Shown: in pieces, positions 59,160 through 64,000 of the stretch
How positions within the stretch are numbered: position 1 is the stretch's first letter
How the letters are laid out: every line of letters starts with the position of its first letter
Origin: Halicephalobus mephisto
Taxonomy: Eukaryota; Nematoda; Chromadorea; Rhabditida; Panagrolaimidae
Direction: 5' to 3'
Length of the DNA: 64,000 nucleotides
Assembly (NCBI GenBank): GCA_009193035.1
Contig: SWDT01000013.1
Coordinates: 310,001 to 374,000 of the forward strand
Made by a program: the position numbers and the translations under genes
Notes under the pieces: generated by a model
What the model was told of the DNA's origin: nothing
Databases searched by the model: none
The model's input: the letters and a program-made list of their open reading frames with translations, nothing else

Positions 59160-62100
59160 TTAAAACTTTAATTTTTCGAAAAACATGTTTTTTAAAAACA
59201 GTTAAAATTGTTTTTAAAAAAAAATTGAAATTGTTTTTTTTTAAATTTAAAATTATTTTTAAAAAAGTTGAAATTGTTTTTTGAAAAAGTTAAAATTATT
59301 TTTTAAAAAATTTAAAATTGTTTTTTAAAATCCGTTAAAATTATTTTTTTTTTAAATTTAAAATTGTTTTTAAAAAAATTTAAAATTGTTTTTTCTATGA
59401 TGCAAATGGCACTGGCTGTCTCTGATTCCTGATTCTTAATTTTCAGTTTTTTTTAGTTGTAATTAAATTTGGAATTTGCAGATTTCTTTTTTATTTTTTG
59501 CGAAAAATGCTAATTTTCGACTTAAAGCCCCAGGGGGTACTTCATTCAAGAAAAATTTAAATACCGATGACTTTTTTGAAGTTGTTAGTTATCAAATTTC
59601 CAAAAATTATAAATTTCCTAAAAATTGGAAAATTATTTTTTAAAATTTTTTTATTAAATTTTTTTTATTTTTTATTTTTTTTTTAAAATTTTTATTTTTT
59701 TTTAAAAATCATCTTTGGATACTGTAGCTTGGGTAGGATTAACGTCAATCAAAAAGTCATTATTTTTTTTCAAACCAAAGTAGAATTTTTATAATTGCTA
59801 TTTTTAAATAATTTTTTTCGAATTTGTCTCAGAAATTTTAAGATTTTAATTTTTTTTAATTTTGAAAGATTTTCAAAGTTATTTTGAGATTCTGAAGGAT
59901 TCTAAAAATCCCAAAATTTCAGAATTCTCAGAAGAGCGAAATTATATCATTTTAAAAATTAAAAATAAATATTTTTAAAATTTTCCAAAATTCGAATTTT
60001 TAAATTTTTATAAAATTTTCTAAAAATCCCAAAATTTCAGAATTCTTCTTAAAAGTGAAATTATACTACTGTAAAACTTCAAAGTAAATATTTTTAAAAT
60101 TTTTTAAAATTCAAATTTTTATAAAATTTTGCATAATAAAGGAAAATTGTATAATAATTCTAGGATTTCAAAATTCTTTCCAGAAATCAGATCATATTAC
60201 TTCAAAAATTAAAAATAAATATTTTTCCAATTTTTTTAAATTAAAAAATTTTGTAAAATTTTTAAAAATTATTTTTTTTAATTTATAAATTTTGTAAATT
60301 TTTTCAATTTTTTTAAATTTAAAAATTTTGTAAAATTTTTCAATTTTTTTTAATTTAAAAATTTTGTAAAATTTTAAAAATTATTTTTTAAATTTCGATT
60401 AAATTTTAAAAACTTAAAAAACATTAAATTTTCTAATTAATGTTGTTTTTATAATTTTTCGAAGGATCAATTCCTCCATTTTTCTTCCATGTTGACATCC
60501 AGACAAGACCCAATCCAAATGAACACCTGACTTTCTGAAATGAGATCTTTCAAACATTTTTTCGAAAATAATCAAAAATATTTTTCACAATTTTAAATTT
60601 TATAAAATTCTAAAAAATAAATTTTTATTTTTAAGAAAAAGTAGATTTTAAAAATTTTTATTTTAAAAAAAATTATTTTAAAAAATTTTTATTTAAAAAA
60701 AATTATTTTAAAAAGTTTTTATTTAAAAAAAAGTTATTTAAAAAAAAATTATTTTAAAAAATTTTTATTTAAAAAAAATTATTTTTTATTTAAAAAAATG
60801 TTTTTTTAATATTTAAATTTTTAAAGTTTAATTTTGAAATTAATTTAGTTTTAAAAATTGAAAAATGTATTCTTTGGCCTTTAAAACTAAATTTTGGATT
60901 TTTTGTAAAAGATAAATTTTGAGTTCTCAATTATATTTCCTTTTTGAAATCTTCGTCAAATTCGATTCTCTCCGAATTTTGCGATTTCAGAAAACTTCCT
61001 TCTCAGTTGTCACCAGAGCTGTCGAGTCTTCGAAATTTTAAATTTTCGAACTAGAATTAATCTTGTTCGAATTCGAATTTTTTAATTTTCGAATTTAAAT
61101 TATTTCGAATTTTTTAATTTTCGAATTTAAATTATTTCGAATTTTTTAATTTCCGAATTTAAATTATTTCGAATTTTTTAATTTCCGAATTAAATTAATT
61201 CAAATTTTTTAATTTTCGAATTTTTTAATTTTCGAATTAAATTATTTAGATTTAAATTTTTCGATTTAAATTTCTTGGTTTTCAAATTTTTTAATTTGAA
61301 TTAAATTATTTAAATTTAGATTTCTTAATTTTCGAATTTAAATCTCTAAATTTTTTAATTCTAATTCGAATTAAATTATTTAGATTTAAATTTTTCGATT
61401 TTTGAATTTTTTAATTTCAATTAAATTATTTAGATTTAGATTTCTTAGTTTTCGAATTTTTTAATTCGAATTAAATTGTTTAAATTTAGATTTCTTAATT
61501 TTCGAATTTAAATCTCTAAATTTTTTAATTTTCGAATTAAATTATTTAAATTTAAATTAATTCGAATTTAAATTAATTCAAAAGTTCGAAAATCGACAGC
61601 TTTGGTTGTTATTCCAAATTCAAAACTGAGATTTTTTCTTTCTAATACTAATTAGAAAAATTTCTTCATTCAAAAAATCATAAAAATAAAAATTTTTTTA
61701 AATTATATAAAATTCAAAAAATCATAAAAATAAATATTTTTTTATAAATTTTTATTTTTTAAAATATTTTTTTATAAAATTTTTAAAAACTAAAAATTAT
61801 TAATAATTTTCGCGACGAGAGTTGATTCTCAAATTTCTTCATAAAATTCTTTTTTTAAAAAAAACAAAAAATAATAATCAGTCGTCAGGAATTTTCATAA
61901 CGAAATTTGATTTTTTCCTTCTCAAATTACTTTTCCGATGAAAGTTCAACCTCTAATTTCAAACCCATTCATCAAAATTTTTAAAATTCTTCATTTTTTA
62001 AAATTTCCATTTTTTAAAATTTTTTTATAAAATTTAATTATTAAAAAAAAGAAAAAAATTATATTTTTTAAATTACTTGTTACAAAATTTAATTATTAAA

Positions 62101-62780
62101 AAAAATTATAATTTTTTAAGTTTTTTATAAAATTCAGTTATTAAAAAAACAAAAAAATTATAAATTCTTCATTTTTAAAATTTCTATTTTTAAAATTTTT
62201 TTATAAAATTTAATTATTAAAAAAATTAGAAATTTTAAAAATAAAGATTTTCAAAAATTATATTTCTTAAATTATTTGTTTTAAAATTCAATTATTAAAA
62301 AAATAATAATTTTTCATTTTTAAAATTTTTTATATGAAATTCAATTATTAAAAAAAAAACAAAAAATAATAATTTTTTAAATTTTTTATAAAATTCAGTT
62401 ATTACAAAAACAAAAAAATTATAAATTCTTCATTTTTAAAATTTCTATTTTTAAAATTTTTTTATAAAATTTAATTATTAAAAAAATTAGAAATTTTAAA
62501 AATAAAGATTTTCAAAAATTATATTTCTTAAATTATTTGTTATAAAATTTAATTATTAAAAAAACAAAAAAATAATAATTTTTAAAATTTTAAATTTTTA
62601 GAATATTCCATTTTTTTAAATTTTTATAAAATTTAATTATTAAAAAAGTTTTGATTTTTTTTAATTTTCGTTTTAGGAATTTCTACTTTTAAATAACTTT
62701 TTTAAAATAAGAATTGAAATTTCTAAAAAAGTCCATTATAATTTGTAAAACTTTCGTGTCGGGACTTCCGCTTTTGCCTT
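59160..62780. repeat. long AT-rich repeat tract, no gene
   Basis: Sub-arrays: GTTAAAATTGTTTTTTAAAA (59190-59390), ATTTTAAAAAATTTTTATTT (60640-60800), TTCGAATTTTTTAATTTTCG (61040-61580), and a direct duplication of about 160 bases (62121-62281 and 62384-62545, landmark TTATAAATTCTTCATTTTTA). A (-) coding-like segment after CATTTCAG lies near 60465-60535 (SQVFIWIGSCLDVNMEEKWR in one frame), without partner exons. Nothing else is seen. Confidence 0.6.
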
Positions 62781-63113
62781 GTTTTGGAATTTATTTTCCG
62801 AAACGTATTCAATTTTTTCTTTCGGCATTATTTTTCGTTTTTCGTTCATAGTTCCTTGTTCAACATCCAACAGATTAAAAATTGTCCATTATTCTCTTCC
62901 TGGCTAATGCCCTCCGGCGGTGCTGTTCTTGACAGTTTCTATAGAAATCTACTTTATTTAAAAAAGTCATTTTTGTTTTACATTCGAAAATAAAATTAAA
63001 AAATTAAATTTCATTATTTTCTGATGTATTCGTTTTCATCTGACATCAATTTTTTTTTCGTGAAAAAATTTGAATTTTATTAAATTTCAATTACAGCTGA
63101 AATTTTATTGCTG

Positions 63114-63454
63114 ATGGGAAACGAGCATTCTTCCACTTCTGGACATAAAACCGGCCTTAATCCACATCACCATCATTATCCCAATTCTGTTCATCCTCAA
63201 TCTCCAACAAATTCCATTTCTGAAGTTGTTTCAGAAAAACAATCTCATCCGAAAATAGTTAAACATCGATCTTTGTCCCCTGAAAAACCCACTACTCCCC
63301 CAAGAGTCCCCAGAATGAACAGGTATCGAGCCTCCTTCAGACACGGCCCCCACGCCCTCAACACCCCCTCCAGCAATAGTTCTGGAAGTTCGTTAACCGT
63401 CAGTGTAAATGAGGGCAGTAGGACCCCCAGAAGGACCAAGTCATTCAGACCCAG
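63114..63454 (+). CDS. first exon of a probable N-myristoylated protein
   Basis: The exon begins at 63097 behind CAATTACAG, and the ATG at 63114 opens 113 codons up to a GTTGGT donor. The start MGNEHSS has Gly2 and Ser6, the usual N-myristoyltransferase signal. The rest is disordered: a His run (NPHHHHYPN), Ser/Pro/Arg-rich stretches (RSLSPEKPTTPPRVPR, NTPSSNSSGSS) with many proline-directed phosphorylation-type sites, and basic GSRTPRRTKSFRPR at the end. No domain is reached before the window ends. The gene continues to the right, so the product cannot be named; several membrane-tethered scaffold and cytoskeletal proteins begin like this. Confidence 0.65.
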
Positions 63455-63479
63455 GTTGGTTTTCGATAAATAGAATACT

Positions 63480-63930
63480 GTAGGAAAGAGTGAAATCTAG
63501 TAGAGATTTTAGGATTTCCTAAAAGCTTCAGAAACCTTAAAAAATATTGTAGAAGACTCTAGAGTATTCTACAGTATCATAGAAGCTAAAAAAAATACTG
63601 TAGAAGATTCTAGAATTTCCTAAAAGCTTCAGAAATTTTTAATAATATTGTAGAAAATTCTACAGTATCATATAATTTCCAGAAGCCTTTTAGAAATCTA
63701 ATAGAAGATTTTTACATTTCTTAAAATCTTCAAAAAAATACTGTAGAAGATTCCAGAATTTCCTAAAAGCTTCAAAAACCTTCAAAAATGTTGTAGAAAA
63801 TTCTACAGTATTCTACAGTATCATATAATTTCCAGAAGCCTTTTAGAAATCTAGTAGAAGATTTTCACATTTCTTAAAATCTTCAAAAAATACTGTAGAA
63901 GATTCTAGAATTCTCTAAGAATCTCGTTGA
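63480..63930. repeat. 140-155-base direct repeat in the final intron
   Basis: Two full copies (about 63601-63740 and 63741-63894) and partial ones occur. Landmarks are TACTGTAGAAGATTCTAGAA, TTTCCTAAAAGCTTCAGAAA, TTGTAGAAAATTCTACAGTA and TAATTTCCAGAAGCCTTTTA. They are rich in GAA/TTC pairs. Confidence 0.85.
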
Positions 63931-64000
63931 AGTTTCTGGAGACTTTCGTAATTTCCAAAACTAATACCTCAAAATTCAAATTTAAAAATATTTCAAAAAT

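Noticed and set aside
1..64000. tRNA, rRNA or spliced-leader RNA genes
   Set aside because: No GGTTCGAATCC-type B box, rRNA core or SL sequence was seen when reading both strands.

Overview
The window looks like nuclear DNA of a rhabditid nematode, most likely Caenorhabditis or a close relative. Coding exons are split by many short AT-rich introns ending in TTTCAG. Several starts sit directly behind a TTTCAG site, as in spliced-leader trans-splicing. The gene set is nematode-typical: a transthyretin-like protein, a DMSR-type peptide receptor, a serpentine-receptor fragment and a SIPA1L-type RapGAP. Exon models were built by hand from splice sites and reading frame. Except where stated, every join keeps frame across the whole chain. 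No homology search was possible, so family names rest on recognised motifs.

Layout. 1-2000: end of a D-aminoacyl-tRNA deacylase gene start (-) and an uncharacterised (-) gene just upstream of it. 2087-7228: three (+) genes in a row, YIPF5-like, PIH1D1-like and D-lactate dehydrogenase, spaced like a nematode operon. 7262-9720: a seven-transmembrane DMSR-like receptor (-), ending 33 bases from the dehydrogenase stop. 9.8-16.8 kb: a gene-poor tract with about 25 short fold-back repeats and a decayed chemoreceptor-like fragment. 16.85-26.1 kb: four (-) genes, namely a mucin-like membrane protein, a secreted cysteine-rich protein with heat-shock-element arrays upstream, a transthyretin-like protein, and a small membrane protein with an acidic tail. 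27.2-38.1 kb: a large (-) gene for a SIPA1L-like RapGAP/PDZ protein whose introns carry a MITE, tandem satellites and a 5-copy fold-back array. 38.1-48.7 kb: about 10 kb of degenerate repeats with scattered coding-like islands but no gene I can build. 48.8-52.5 kb: a (+) SPATA7-like gene with a GC-AG intron and a tandem array of E2F-type sites in intron 1. 53.6-57.7 kb: tiny (-) exons that join in frame into a gene I do not recognise. 57.7-63.1 kb: AT-rich repeats. 63.1 kb to the end: first exon of a (+) gene for a probably N-myristoylated protein.

Functionally these are unlinked housekeeping, signalling and secreted-protein genes; only the 2-7 kb trio looks co-transcribed. The less ordinary signals are in the non-coding part: several unrelated families of tandem hairpins, transcription-factor-like site arrays (heat-shock element, E2F, AP-2-like palindromes) and two MITE families.
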